In this document: positions 43,384-56,970 of the stretch, piece by piece | Position numbering within the stretch: position 1 is the first letter of the stretch | Layout of the letters: every line of letters begins with the position of its first letter | Source: Tolypocladium sp. Sup5 PDA-1 | Lineage: Eukaryota; Ascomycota; Sordariomycetes; Hypocreales; Ophiocordycipitaceae | Assembly: GCA_000750105.3 (NCBI GenBank) | Contig: JPHH03000004.1 | Location: forward strand, 186,001 to 250,000 | DNA length: 64,000 bases | Reading direction: 5' to 3' | Program-made: the position numbers and the translations under genes | The notes under the pieces: generated by a model | What the model was told of the DNA's origin: nothing | Databases searched by the model: none | The model's input: the letters and a program-made list of their open reading frames with translations, nothing else

Positions 43384-46300
43384 ATGGCTCATAGATTGGC
43401 GGCTGCCAGAGGCGGCGTCGACATGGAGGCCTTGTCCCCTAGGGATGCCAACGCCCAAAGACTACCCAAGGCCACCGAGGTCAAGACCAAGACGGCGGCC
43501 CAGCTGAGAGCAGCAAAGGACAAGGAACATCCGCCGCCGCCTCCGCCGGAAATCACGGAGCCTTGCAGCGCCGATCGCCCGGATGGTGCCGTATACCAAG
43601 TCGGCAAGCTGCTGGGAAAGGGAGGGTTTGCCATCTGCTACAGTGGCCAGCTGGTGCCGACGAAGCAAAAGTACGCTCTCAAGATCGTCAAGAGCCGCAT
43701 GCCGCCCAAGATGGAACAAAAGGTTGGTCATTTACACATGTCTATTGGCCACAGGTGCCTGTTCTAACAACGTCATTAAGTTCCAAACCGAGCTTCAAAT
43801 TCACTCAAAGATGAGGCACAAGAATGTTGTCCAGTTCCTGAGGGCCTTTTCGTTCGACAACTGCACGTATCTCGTGCTCGAGCTTTGCAACAACGGCTCC
43901 CTCATGGACATGGTGAAGCGACGAAAGGGCTTGACGGAGCCTGAAGTCCGCTTCTACTCCGTCCAGATTGCCGGCGCCATCAAATACATGCATGGCAAAG
44001 GCATCATCCACCGCGACCTGAAGATGGGAAACATCTTCTTGGATGCTCAGATGAACGCAAAGATTGGCGACTTTGGTCTCGCCGCCTTGTTGGTGACTGG
44101 TAGGGACATGCAGACCATTCGTCGCACGACTCTGTGCGGTACGCCTAATTACATCGCTCCTGAGATTTTGGAAAAGGGAAAGAAGGGGCACGATCACATG
44201 GTGGATATTTGGAGCTTAGGTATCATCATGTGAGATCATCCGTCTCGACTCGTTTTGGTGCAAGACGCTAATCTTTCTCAGGTTCGCCATGTTGACTTCG
44301 AAGCCACCTTTTCAATCTTCGACTACGGACGAGATATACCGTCGCGCCAGGGAGAGAGACTACGAATGGCCGACTCTCGAGACGTCTCAAAAGATTGTCA
44401 GCCAGGAGGCTAAGGACCTAGTCGCCACCATGCTTGAGGACGCAGACAGGCGACCAGATCCGGATGTCATCCTCCAGCACCAATTCTTCACCTCTGGATA
44501 CATGCCGACGGAGGCTGATATGAGCTCACGCTTGCGTGAAGTGCCCCCGGAGCGTCAAGAGTTCTACAGCACCCGCATGAGCAGCTCGATGCAGGCACAA
44601 TCGTACCGCAACTTGAAGGAGATGTGCCGAGCGTGCTGCGTTGGCCCCTGGAGCACCGTCCAAGTCATCCACACGCAGATTTGGAAAGAGATGGCGGCCG
44701 AGGAGAAGGCCGGGCTCACTCCGATGATTCCCTTGGCCGAAAATCTGGTCTACAGACCCTTTGATGACTTTGTCAAGGAGCAGCAGCTGCTTCGAACAAA
44801 GTACGCCTCCTCGATCGCGTCCTATTCGTCGCAGCCCGCATCCAGCTCCGAGGACCAGCTGGCAAGCACACAGAAAGCTCCTACAGGTCTCCTGCGACAG
44901 CCTCCACAGAGCTTTGCCGCCCAACAGCGGGCTCAAGGTAGGCCGGCAGCATCTTCCTCTACAGCCAAACCAAAGCCTCCCGTCGACCCCATGTTGTCGG
45001 GCTCCCAGAGTATGCGGGCGCGATCTCGACAGGATATGATCCGCGAGATGGCCGCCAAAGAAGCTCCAGAGGGTGCCTTCAAGAGCATGCGCAGCTCAAC
45101 ACGAACGCATTTGCCATCGGCGAGGTCAGCGCCTAGTCTGCAAGTCGCCGAGCGAGCAGCGACCATGTCCTCGGAACCTCCAACTTCCTCCCATAAGCGT
45201 CACAACTCGGATTCGATCCGATCAGCAACGCTCTTCAGTCCAACTGAGAGGCCTGAGAATATCTCGGGATCAAAGCCTGACGTTATCCTGGACCGCCTTC
45301 GGCGGCTGCAGACGGAGCTGGAAAGAGCACTCAACTCACGGACAATGGCAATCATATCGTCAAAGAGCGTGACACCACCGCATCCTCACGTTGTCGTCAA
45401 ATGGGTCGACTACACGAACAAATTTGGACTTGGGTATATTCTGAACGACGGCAGTGTGGGCTGCATCTTGCGGGATATTCCCACCACAGAGGGCAGCAAG
45501 ACGGTCATGCTGCCACCGGCCGGGGTTTTCATCCGTGGTGCCGAGAAGCACATTCTCCGCCGACAGGATGAAGCGTACTTTGACCGCAATCAGCCAATCC
45601 CAATGACGGAGCCAATCAAGTTCTTCGAGAACAACGCCGAGAAGGGCCTTTCGGAAGTCGCCGTGTCACCTGAACACTTCCGAGTAGCTGTGAACGAAGA
45701 CGGCACCGCGGGGAAGATGAATCCTGGAAAGGATATTTACCAGCACCGGAAGCGAGAGAGGATCATCTTGTGGAAGAAGTTTGCCAACTACATGATCGCA
45801 TACGGCAGAGACGAGGCTGTCCCGGTTGAGGAGACCGATACAGCGGGTGTCATGTCTCCTGGTCAGAAAGGCACCATGGCAGAGCTGGTAACATTCTATC
45901 AGCGATTTGGGGATGTCGGGTGCTGGGTCTTTTGTGACGGGCACCTTCAGGTAAACGGATTTCTATTCATGAATCTCGCATCTTTCTGAGCAACGCTGAC
46001 TTTGTACAGTTCAACTTCCCTGACCACACCAAGATTGTCCTCGACGCGACTGGCACTTGGTGCCACTTCTGGCATCTTCCGCAAGAAGCAGCAGAGAGGC
46101 TGGCCGCCACGGGCACGATAGGAGCAGCCGCCCTGGACGACCGAGCAACACTATCGTACCCTCTGCAGACGCTGCTCAACTTCCAGTCCAAGCCGACAGC
46201 CACTCGCTCGGCTCGAACAACGACCTCCCGCAAGAGGCCCGAGATCGACCCTGAGCTGCAAGGCATCCCCGCGGCCAACGACTTTCGCCGGAAGATTGAG

Positions 46301-46537
46301 TTCATCAAGAATGTGGTGAAGGAGTGGGTGGTAAACGGCGGGCAGGGCAACAGCTCGATGAGCAGGGAGACGAGGCTGCGGTGGACTGGCTTCCGCGAAC
46401 TTGTCAACACGACGGTCCCCCAGAAGCACGTCTGGGTCACCATCGGTGCCCGCTGGGGAGACCAGCGGCTATCGACTTACGTTGATCCGCGCAAGCCGTG
46501 GGAGCTGGGCGAGGAGGTTGACAGCTCCAAGAAGTGA
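43384..46537 (+). CDS. plkA: Polo-like kinase
   Basis: Model: join(43384..43722,43781..44229,44282..45950,46010..46537), 994 aa, three introns in phase. It is a mitotic Ser/Thr kinase (yeast Cdc5, fission yeast Plo1, Aspergillus PlkA) acting at spindle poles, kinetochores and the septation machinery. The kinase domain is about residues 71-325. It has a GKGGFA loop at 78-83, Lys100, HRDLK with Asp192, DFG with Asp210, and a T-loop with RRTTLCGTPNYIAPE. A Ser/Arg-rich linker spans about 470-610. Polo box 1 starts at about 630 (VVKWVDYTNKFGLGY, Trp637) and appears to hold an insertion before the KRERIILWKKFANYM helix. Polo box 2 lies at about 795-905. The length exceeds the yeast enzyme and agrees with filamentous-fungal members. 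The ATG at 43384 has a strong context. Confidence 0.96.
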
Positions 46538-47346
46538 GCGGGTGTCATCCTCCTGTCTGCAGATTTTTTTATTTTATTTTTTGCTTCATGTTTCTATACC
46601 CTTCTTAACGCTCTCTTTTTTGGCTGTAGCGACCTTGGGCCGGCCGGCGTTGCTGGATCATCTCTTTGTTCATGGCGTACGCGGAGGGGCATGAGACGAC
46701 CTAACGGCCTTACCTATTAACCTGTGTTTGGGTTTTGTCTTGGTTTCTGCTTGGTTTGGTAATGGCGGGAGCAGCCTTGCTTGTCTGAGTTGAGATACAC
46801 GAGGACCGGCTTCTTCTTAATGACTACATGTATGGGCTGGACAAACAATGATTCTGCGCTTAGCGTACCGTGATACCTCGTACATCACTCACATCACTCA
46901 CTAGCACTCGTCCATCATGGCATTTACGTCATCTCTAAAACGTTCCGGTGGGAGCAAAAAGACCATGTATTAACGCTTTGGAGCTCAGACGAGTAATCGT
47001 GGGCGGTAAACTAAACAACCCCCCCTGGAAAGGGCCTCCTTCGTACAACAAACACAATTTGCCGACGCCAGTCCGATGCCCAATCTCCCTCCGCATCGCC
47101 GCTCTCCTCGAGAGCTGGATCGATCCCCCCTCTTCCTCCCAGTAAAAGTATGTTATGAAACAATTTGAAACAAGAATAACGGGGGAGAACAGTCAGATTA
47201 AAAAAGCACCCCCCCATGCGACGCTTGTTGCGTATGCGCAAGCCAGAAACAAATTCGAACCAAGTACCTGTTGTCCGTTCATATCATGTGTGTTGTGTGT
47301 GAAAAGCCACCATACTCCCCTTCCCCCAATGGCGCCATGAAAACAA
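46538..47346. other. Convergent intergenic region: polo kinase / chitin synthase
   Basis: 3' flanks of two converging genes with T-rich and AT-rich stretches; no other feature seen. Confidence 0.5.
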
Positions 47347-50300
47347 TCACGCGTCCGAATAATACTCGTCATTATGGTAGTGGCCGTGGGGCGTCGCCCA
47401 GCTCCCACCGCCTCCGCCGACGACGTTCTCCCTCGAGCCCCAGTAACCGCTCTTGGAGCGCTTCTCGCGTTCAAACTCGGCCCACCTCTTCATGGTGATT
47501 TTGCTGCTGTCGAATTCGCCCTGGTACTCGATGCCGCCCTTCTTGGTCTTTTCCCCGGCCGTCTTACGGGTGTCGCCCCACGAGAAGTCGTCAAACTTCC
47601 AAAAGGCGTACGTCGGGAGAACAAAATTCCAGATTGGTAGGGAGATCAGGTAGATCAACATCCAGATGACGTATGACAACGAGTGGGCCGTGACGATGAT
47701 GAGGACACCAGGCAGACCAAGAATAAGGGCCAACAAGACAAGGGGGATAATCTGCGGCGGCGAGTGGATGATGGACGTAATGACTAAATCGGGGGTTAGC
47801 AAGTTTGGCCTCGCCAGGTCCAATGCCGGGAATACTCTCTACTTACCAACATAAAAGGTAAAGGCAATTGCGGCGGGAAGCACCAGAGTGCCAATGAGTT
47901 CGACAAAGATGACAAACTGCATGCTAAAGCAGAAGGTACCGCACAGATCTCGGACGAGGACAAGCTCCATCAGGTTGTGAATAGTTGAGTTGATCCAGCG
48001 GCGTCGCTGCGACAGCAGCACCATGAACTTGTCGGGGACAGTCGTCTTGCAGACAGCCTGAGGCACAAAGACCTGCTTCCGCTTGGGGAAGGTTCGCAAC
48101 ATGAGCGTCGTCAGGAAACGATCTTCGCCCAAGAGGTACAGGTTCTTCTCGTGGAGGGTCTCGACAACATTCTCGGAATAGTGCTCGACGATGTCCGGGT
48201 TTGCCAGGATGGGGACCCAGTAGTTCTGCCCGCCTTTCGGCGCCTTGATACGGTACATGCAGAAACAGCCGGGCAAGCAGGTGACGCCACCAAAGACGGA
48301 CTCGAATGACTTTGCCAAGTGGTGGGAGATGAAGTACTCGAAGACCTGGATAGCGGTGACCCAGCTGTCGCGCTTGTTGGCAATCTTCGTCTCGCCGCAC
48401 AGGCCCATGATCTCGGGGTCTTTGACCATGGCGGAGACCATGTGCGTCAAGCTGTCCGGGAAGACCTTGGTATCAGCGTCGACCATGAGCACGATCTCGT
48501 AGTAGTCGGGCGATATTCCGGTAACCTTCCACAGGCCGTTGAACATTTCGTACTCGAGCTCCGTCATTCGCTCGTCAAACATGACCTTTTGCAGGAACGA
48601 CATGAGGATAATCTGACTGTCTCGCTTGCCTCGGTTGCCGGGCTTAGCCTTGGTCGCTTCATCCGGCGTGCCGCACTTGACAATCACCATCATGGGCACA
48701 CGCTGTTGGCGATCAACCGGGATCTGTGATTTGGCACCGTAGTCGTAGAATCCGCAATAGACCTTGGCCATGTTGTGCCGCTTCGAGCCACTGGCGACGG
48801 CAACGTAGGAAAACGACTGAACCTGGTCTGGCGGAGTAGAGTGGTCCTTCAACATGCTCAGGCAGGCATCCGGGGTTGACACTGCCTCGCCCTTGCCCTT
48901 GATGACACCGTCACAGATGATAACAATGGCTTTGTGGCTGTTGGGGTAGTCAGTCATGGCGATCGAGTTGAGCGTGGTTCGAATTCCCTCTGCGCCCTCC
49001 GAGTAGGCCGTGACCAAACACATAGTGTGCGCCAGCGGGAAACCAAAGGGCATCCAGTCCGAAGGAGGCTGCGGTACCACGGCATCGTGAATAAAGCCGG
49101 CTGGACCGGGGCCCTCGGACGCGCTGGCGCTACCATACGGGTCGGTACGGAGGAAGCTCGTTCGGCTCTCATTATTGCCCTGCCTGTAGATGGAGTTGGG
49201 GTTAAGCAACGAACCCGGGGTGCCCTGGCTGGACATTGTTGTTGGCACACGGCGCTGGCCGCTGGGGCTCCGTTCCGCTCCGTAGACCGTAGAGAATCGC
49301 GAGGTGGTGGGCAAGAAAGACGATCCTCGCTTGCTCATCCTGTCTGACCCCACCACTGTGCTGCCAACATCGCCGGGGATTCTGGCAGGAGCACGATAGA
49401 TGTCCTCGGACCAGTCCTCGATCTGCTGGTTACGCTTTCTGCGGTTGGAGCTTTGAGACGTCTTGTCCGCAGCATAGTGCCGGCTGATGAACCATTGAAA
49501 CACGAGCGCGAGCACGAACCTGGCTAGGACGACTGACAAGATGAGGATGAGAGCGCAGTAGAGGACAACCTTGGACGCAATGCAGCCGACAGTCTCAGTG
49601 TCGACCGAGCCAACCTTGATAATTTCCTCGAAGCACTGAGCGTACTTCTTGTCGTCAGAGGACTGGAACATGCGGGTGACATCGCGGCCACGAATGGCTT
49701 GGTTGACAGAAGAGCTGGGGTCTCGCAGCACCTTGAAGCGATCGGGGATGGCCACCTGGCTCTCGTTGAACCAGTTCAGGAGGTCGAGGTCAAGAACGCT
49801 GCCCGAGTAGACCATCAAGTTGCGAGAGCTGTTCTTGATGTCGTCCCAGGTGAAGTACACGTCGGCGGCCCCGCTCAGACCGAGATAGAAAGCGTTTCGA
49901 GAGCCCAGCGTCGTGTGGCAGCCATAGCCCAGGTAGTAAGGGATGGTCAGGTTTGGCTTGGTCGATCCATCTTGGTTGAAGGTCGTGCAGGGGAAGTACC
50001 AGGCCAGTTCATTGTTGGCATTGGTGGGCACATCCGAGTCCTTGGCCAACGTGATGAGGTCCTTGCAGTGGCCATTGACATTCTGGAAGAGAAAGCTTCC
50101 ATCCTGTCCGGCATGCTTCTCCGGGAGGTCGAAGAGGACGTTGGCTCCCAGCCCGTCCTGTCGCAGAGGAATTCCCTCGGCAGGCGGGTGGTGAGAGTTG
50201 GCGAGATCGTAGGCGACACCGTGGAAGATCATGTAACCACCGCTAACCTTGTTGGTGCGCAGGCGCACCGGGGGCGAACTACACACCGTCGCGGTGAAAC

Positions 50301-51114
50301 CAAAGGTGAGGAAGCCGACAATAGCCATGATGATGAGGATGATGCTGATAAGCCCCATCTTCTCTCTCCACGCCCGCTGTTGGGCTTTGGTCGGCTTCCC
50401 GCAGCACCTCAGGACGAAGTCGGGGGACCAAAACGTAACGATGGCGCAGTAGACGTTCCAGAAGCTCGGGGGGCTCAGCTGATCCTCCGGGAGCTTGGCC
50501 TTCTTCTTGCTCTTGCGCGCGGCGTCACGCGCGCTCTTGCTCTCCTTGGTGATCTTTCCTGACTTGTTTCGGGCTGGGCGAGCTTTCACGCGGGCGTCGC
50601 CCTTTTCGTGATCCCCACTGGCTTTCCGGCTCTTGTTGGACCCGTGAGGAGGAGAGGAGGAAAGGCTTCCGTGAGCCTGAGAACCGCCGGACCGTTCTGT
50701 TGAGCCATCAAAGTTCTCCAGGATGGGGTCATTGCCCGTTGAAGAGGGCAGAACGTCCATGTTGGCGGCATGTCTGTGGTAGTGATAGTTGCGATGGTCC
50801 TTTCCAATCCTGTTCCTCTCGGGTCTGATCAGACTCCTCTTGCGGCTGAAGGGCTGGTCAGAGCTGTTTTCCCTCGCGTGGCCATGGGGGTCAGTCGGCG
50901 ACAGAGGCAGGCTCTCTGTATTGGCATTAGGGTTCGAAATAGTCTCAGCGAAGCTAGAGCCGGATTTCCCACGCTGATGCTGTCCAGCCCTCGACGCAGA
51001 ATGATACCCACCTGCCTCGATGTCGGCCGGTCGCTGCCGTCGGGCCGAGGAGTTTCTGTAGGTATTGCGCTGGTCGTATAAGGGACTGCCGCCCGGCCTC
51101 TCGGGAAGAGACAT
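47347..51114 (-). CDS. chs-4: Class IV chitin synthase
   Basis: Model: complement(join(47347..47783,47847..51114)), 1234 aa, one 63-nt intron near the 3' end. It is a plasma-membrane glycosyltransferase (GT2) that polymerises N-acetylglucosamine from UDP-GlcNAc into cell-wall chitin. It belongs to the class of yeast Chs3. A long basic, disordered N-terminus (1-210) precedes two membrane segments (about 215-235 and 250-272). A cytochrome-b5-like region carrying PEKHAGQDGSFLF (about 330-350) and another membrane segment near 510-540 follow. The catalytic core shows a VDAD motif with Asp879 and Asp881, EDR at 997-999 and QRRRW at 1036-1040. Several C-terminal membrane helices and a Gly-rich tail end the protein. 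All catalytic motifs look intact. There is no myosin motor domain, which excludes classes V and VII. The next gene, divergent, encodes an Skt5-type chitin synthase activator. The symbol follows the Neurospora class IV naming. Confidence 0.95.
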
Positions 51115-53805
51115 GGCCCTGTGGATAAATCGTCAGCCGCCGTTGGGAGAAGATGATGATGCAGAAGTCTGTGCCAGGGGAGGCAAGGCAGACGTCACCG
51201 TGATGAGAGAAGGAGGTTTGAGCAACGGGGTCGATCAGGGCGGCTTCGCCGTGATTCAGGCAGTTGCCCGAGGGCGACCGAAGGGCGGCCTGTCGAGGTG
51301 ATGCAGTGCGTCGCATGAGGCAACGCTGCGGGCCCCGAGGCAAAACGACGGCCAGGTTGCAGGACGAAATGGCAACGGAGATGGAGACTCACGCTGTGAG
51401 ATGCAGTCGAGGCTGGCAACCCGACGCAAGCTGGGATAGGAGTGATGTCGACTAAAGCGGCGCCGTTCCTCGAGAGACGAAGGACAGCGTCCTACAATGA
51501 GGCACTGGAGGACAGAGCTTGGCGGGGAAGTGCCGTATGCCAACCAGAAGCGCAACTATTCGAGCGATGTCGCGGCGCACAATCAGGCCGGCAAGGACAA
51601 GCCTCGAAGCGAACGATCGATGGACGAAAAAAGCAGCGATCGCGATTCGAAGAGGACCGCGGGCGGCGCAGAGACACAAGGGTCAACGGCAAACGAGCGA
51701 CGGGAACGCAGCAGTCTCGGACGGGTCGAGGACCGAGTCGGGGGCGGCGAATGCTGGCGGTGCAGTACGGGGCGTTCGAGTATACGTGGACGGAATCCGG
51801 GGGATAGATGGCACAGCCGGCGCCCTGCCGCGGCAGAGAAGCAAAATGGCAATACGACGACGGGAAATAGAAGATAACGAGAGACGATGTTTCTGATGGG
51901 CACGCTGTTCCCCTTGGCCTGGCGCTCGGCGTCACGGAGATTTTGGGGGTGGGAAGACAGGAAAGGGATGGTCAGCAGGGCGGGCAGGGAGGAGAGACGA
52001 GCGAGACACCGTACAGTGAGGCAAACAGTGCAACGCAATTGAATTTTCGGTGCCAGACGACGCTGCGACAGCTGCGACAACGCCTGAGGAGGGCACGCTA
52101 TGGGGCGTTGGCCACTGTCCCATTCGCCCGCCGTGGTGTTGGGATGGACTGGGCCGGCACATTTCATGGGCAAGGGCAGGCTGTGTTTTCCGTGCAAGGG
52201 CATGTACTCCGCAAGTACTCCATCGTGTCAGCTGCGCCAGGGGTCAACAACCTGCTAGCGGCTCCGGGCTGCCTTTTAGCGCTGTCAGCCAGGTCCAGCT
52301 TGCCCCTCATTGGCTGCAGCGGTAGCTGCTGAATTGAGAGGTACCTGGGCAGTACTTTGTTGCGCTACAAAGGCGCTATTGTGAACACGGCCATCCGTCC
52401 CTGTTGCCCAGCCGACGGGTCGCCTGCAAAGCTGCGCTTAGCCCGCGCCACAGGGCTCTAGCCACTGCCTTGGTGCATTCCAGTGCTTCAAGGTTCGGTT
52501 TGCTTGTTTGCTGTCGAGGGGGCGCACACAAACAAGCTTCTTCGTTCGTTACCAGGAACAACCACGCGGAGCTCGCCTTTGTTGGTGCTGCAGCCTCGTC
52601 GGCTTGTGCACTGTGCAACCAACCTTGTTCTGCTATTAGAAACGGTTTATGCTACGCCGTTGCTCCGGCCGGCCGGGCTTGTTGGCCCGGCCTCACCGCC
52701 TGTCGTCCAACGGCCTGGTTGCATGCTTTTACAGTTGCTTCTTTCTGCCGCGTCCATCGGCGGTCGTGGTTCCCGGGGACTGAGACTGAAGCAAGTGTTG
52801 TATTTTTCTCGTGTTTGTTGCTTTTGCTCGACTGCTTGCCCCTTTCGCCTCTCAACCTCCATGGCATATCGCCTCTGGGCATCAAGCAGACCAGTGGCTG
52901 CGGCAGTTGACATCACGACACGTCGTCCCCCTGTATCGCGAGACTTTCGTGTAGCCTTCCTGGCCGCTGACTTGAGATCTCGAAGTGGATCTCGCTCGCC
53001 TGTCGTTAGCTCAGATGTAGTGAGAGGTTTGAACAAGCACGCTTGGGCTTCCTGAATGTCCCGTGTCCTATTGCACGAGGCCACGAGCTCGGTTGCTTGC
53101 GTCTGTGCCGCGTGCGTCATGGGCACTCGGCCCCAGTAATAAGCTTCCCAGTCCTCCAGCCATCTTAAAGTCCATCTTCCATGGAAAGTGGTCAGTCGTT
53201 CAAGGCGTCTCGACGGCCGAGCCGTTGCCTCCCGAAACAGCAGCCACGCTTCTCCACGCGAGTTGCGAGACCGGCAGCACGCGTATTAATGTCCATGCCG
53301 GGGGGGGGGAGCTTTTGGTTCATTCAAGACTCGAGTCACGTCTCCCCTGTCATCCAGAGCTTGTCATATGTTTCACGTTTCCCCGCCTTGATTGGCTAAT
53401 GGATTGTCGGCATCCAAGCTCACTTGAACGTCCATAGTGCCAGGTCCAATGGGAACAAGATACGTTAACATGCAACCACCGTACTGCGGGACGTGTACTT
53501 ATACCCAGAAGTCTCGCTACCGGTAACTTACTGCCTCGGCGGAATAAATGCAACATTAAGGGCGTGGCCAAATCTAGAGACGCTTTCTTCTTCACCTAGC
53601 TCTATTTTAAAGAAACTCAGAACACACAACACACCGCAACATGTAAGCCTGCTCGTCCGTCCGTCTATAAATCCAAATGCGGTTGGGATGTCTTGGGGTC
53701 TGCAGAGCATATCGGCTTGAGGCCCGTGGATTCTCCCCACATGGCTCTGCACAGCACTGACGACGGGCTGCTACTGTGGCCTCACCGCCCATAGTCCGTC
53801 CTCCG

Positions 53806-53814
53806 TACTCCGTA
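53806..53814. repeat. TACTCCGTA motif copy
   Basis: One copy in the chitin synthase/Skt5 intergenic region, preceded by CCG and followed by CAC. Confidence 0.5.
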
Positions 53815-56800
53815 CACTTTGATCGCGCTGTGGCGTGGGGATTCGACTTTCGGTACACCTCTCATCAGAGATGCGGGTCTCATTTCGCTGCCGGCATGGA
53901 GCAACGAGCTACGACGGCACTGTGTTGTGGCGGCATACAACTTGTATAGGGTAGGATGCACTCAGTGCCGCGAGCTCATCTTCATCATCTCTACACTTCC
54001 GGGTAGGTTTAGTTTTGACTTTAATTCGATAGGGCATCCATCGGTAGCAAGTAGCATGCATCTATATATGCTGTAGTGTCCACCGTCATGTGTTGTCTCT
54101 TTGTATAGCATTAGGTGGGTGTTGGCTTGCCCACATGCAGTAGTGGGCCCTGATCTTGAGGCTGTTGTAATACTCCGTTTTCCGTCTTTTTCTAGCCCGT
54201 AGTTGCCGCTTTCTTTCTCTGTCTCTCTCGACAGCAAGCAACAGGCTCCAGCTCAAATGACGTCCAACAGAAGCCAATTACACAGACGTAAGCCCTACAA
54301 CACAGGTACGGCTTCCTGCAAGGCAGTGTTCTCGACAGAGGTCCACGGTGGCTGGTGGATCCAAACTCAATAGCTCCAGACCTCCTCCCCAACAGCGACC
54401 TCGAATTCAGCCTTCGTCAGCCCCTTTCTTCAGCTAGCCGTCCGTAGGCATCTTTGCCAGGTTCAAAGATTGGCATGGCCAGCCATTGCCGACCCCTCAT
54501 GTCATTGAGATGGACTGCCCAGAAAGCTCCATCACCAACGGCCGCAGCCACACCGGAATTTGCCTCTGACAGGAGCGCAATGTCCAGCCCTGTTACAGCA
54601 CTATGACGTTTGTTTGGAAACAGTCTGACAGATGGCGCGGGTGAAACACGAGACGATCGCCGTGTGGCATGTGGAATCCGCCGCGTCTTATCCTGTGACG
54701 ACTAACTATCTTACCTTTTGATCAATGGAAATACGAGCAAGGCGAGTATGCGAGTTGCAGCGCCAAACTCGGCGTCAGGAGCGATTGAGGAGCAGCGGAT
54801 AAAGTGCCGTGAAAATATTGATTACCCACAGCAAATTTGCCCGTCGACTTTGCTTACGGACTACAGAGCCTCGACTCAGGCATCTCCATTAGCTGCGGCC
54901 CAGCAGCTGAAGCCGCGATCGAAAAGCCTTGTCGAGTGGACCCAAGACAGGTCCATACTGCAACCAGCTGTTCAGCCGCAAAACGCCTGCAGGTTTCGCG
55001 CAGGTTTCGTTTGTTGTAATAAGTCATGGATCTGCCTGGCAGATGGCGTGCGTGGCACTGCATCGATTGTGCTTGCCAAAGAGGGACAGTCCAGCAGCCC
55101 GTTGTGCTGCTTACCGCCCGACAGGTAAGGTTGACGAAGTACAGAGAGGCGAGTACGAGTACGTTGAAGGAGTTGGACTTTGTGGCCTTGGCGTGAGAGG
55201 CAAGATCCGCGATCCGAGACTTGGCGACCCCCTCACCCGGCGGCTAGTTGTCGACGGACATCGTCTGGACTCTGGGGAGAAGGCGGAAAATTCCCACACC
55301 ACCTTGGGGTTGAGCATCCACGACGGTTTCTGGACATTTGTGTGCCGCAAGTCGGGGTGGCAGCAGCCGTATATGGCATTCGCAGGGCTGAGCATAGGAG
55401 CCGGGGCCAGCAGCCGGACCGTGGAAGCAGTGCGTGAGGCCGATGGAAGACCGCATCAGAGTGCGGAGAATTGCGTACTGTCAGTAGCCCGTACAGTGCA
55501 GCGGACATGCGAGGCTGGCCAAGCCCGTAGCGGAGCCATGTCCACGGCCGTGATATGTTGGGCATGTGGTGCAACCGCACCGGACCTCAGAGAGGGTGGT
55601 CCGTATTCAAAAAGTCCGGCACTACCGAGCCCTGTATGACTAGTTCCGGATTCTGTAGTCCGTAGGTCACGGCGATGCGCGTATTGCGTCTGGCTCTTCG
55701 GCATGGCGGGGATCTCAATGGGGCAAGCACCGCAGTGCCTTACTTCACCTGGGACATCCGAAATGGTGAAACGGCCGGTAGCTAGGACTGACTTGGGACC
55801 ATCGTCAACGCCCGGAAGCGCAGAGGCTGAGGCTGAAGTTGGTTGCAGGATCCGGCGCCATGTGCCATGAGTGGTTGGACGGCGGAATGCGGCATCAAGC
55901 CGCCCCTCGCCCTCCCCTCTCCATCTTATTACTCTGAGGGCTGATGAGGCGCATGCAAGTCGACGGCGATTCATCTCCAGATCGGAGTCGATTCAAGCGC
56001 CATTGCATGCCCGAACAGGGGACACAAGAAAAGAGCCTTGCCGTCAGCGAAGCAGAAAACAGTCGTGACAGGGCCAAGATGGCTGTGGCTCTGACGTGGT
56101 GAGGTGCGAGCTTGGTGTCGCTTGGCAGACAGCTTGTTGGGCAAGTATCTGCAGCGCGGTGGCCGTAGCTGCCCATTTCAGTACGGCGCCTTAGCCGGCG
56201 GCAGGAGCGAGCCGATGAGTACGAGTAATTGCCCAACCTACCGGTGTTGTCACGTCATCAAGGTCCCTTTCTTTTATTTCTGGCATTACTATCCGTATCT
56301 TCTGAAATGTTCCAACAAATCCGACAGCCCCGCGCCACGAATGGCAGACAGCCAGAGACATCACATCCGGCGACTGACTGGACTCTTCGACACGCAGACG
56401 CGGCGGTCGGACGGGCAGGGCTCCTCTTCGCCAGCGGCCCACCACACCCACCGTGAGCGCCCGCTAGTCTTGGCTGGCGTGCCTCTGGATGGACGCCAGT
56501 TGGACGCCAGAAGCCCAAGTCCCTTCTTAAGTTCTTACATACGGGTTGGCGCACACACCCGGCTCCCGTTGCATCCACAGGCGAAGCCGTTTCTAAACTT
56601 GTACTGTGCGGCCAGCGCCAGCTAGACCGCTACTGTAAGGTAGGTATGTAGAAGCAGCCAAGCAGCAACCGCTGCATGTCGTACAGGTGCGTCGAGCACG
56701 CACCAGATGGGCAGTGACGCTATCCACGGTTTGCGCGGTGCCTCCGAGGCCTCGCACCAGCCAAGCCGAGGGTTAACGGCAGCTTCCAGTGCCATTGTAT

Positions 56801-56960
56801 GATTGTCGCCGACGTCGTCCTCGTCCGGATCGGCCGGCCGGGAAATTGGCGTGCATGAGGAGGGACCAAGCGAGCGAAGGCGCACATTTCGCCATTGTCT
56901 GAGCCAGGCTCGCCAGGCCCCAGGGCATCCCTCAACACGCACCCCTATCTGTGTGTACTC

Positions 56961-56970
56961 GTACGAAGTA
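56961..56970. repeat. GTACGAAGTA motif copy
   Basis: One copy of the dispersed motif, about 0.8 kb upstream of the Skt5-type start codon. Confidence 0.5.

Noticed and set aside
49699..50562. 287-aa plus-strand frame
   Set aside because: Antisense shadow of the chitin synthase coding exon.
51583..52203. 206-aa minus-strand frame upstream of the chitin synthase
   Set aside because: Pro/Arg/Leu/Ser-rich translation of a CT-rich stretch that is better explained as the chitin synthase leader.
52647..53126. 159-aa minus-strand frame with a charged helix-like middle
   Set aside because: It opens at a GTG, not an ATG, and has no family match I can name; kept as unresolved rather than annotated.
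54929..55639. 236-aa plus-strand frame in the chitin synthase/Skt5 spacer
   Set aside because: Composition is irregular, it has no recognisable motif, and several overlapping frames of similar length exist, so it is more likely chance.
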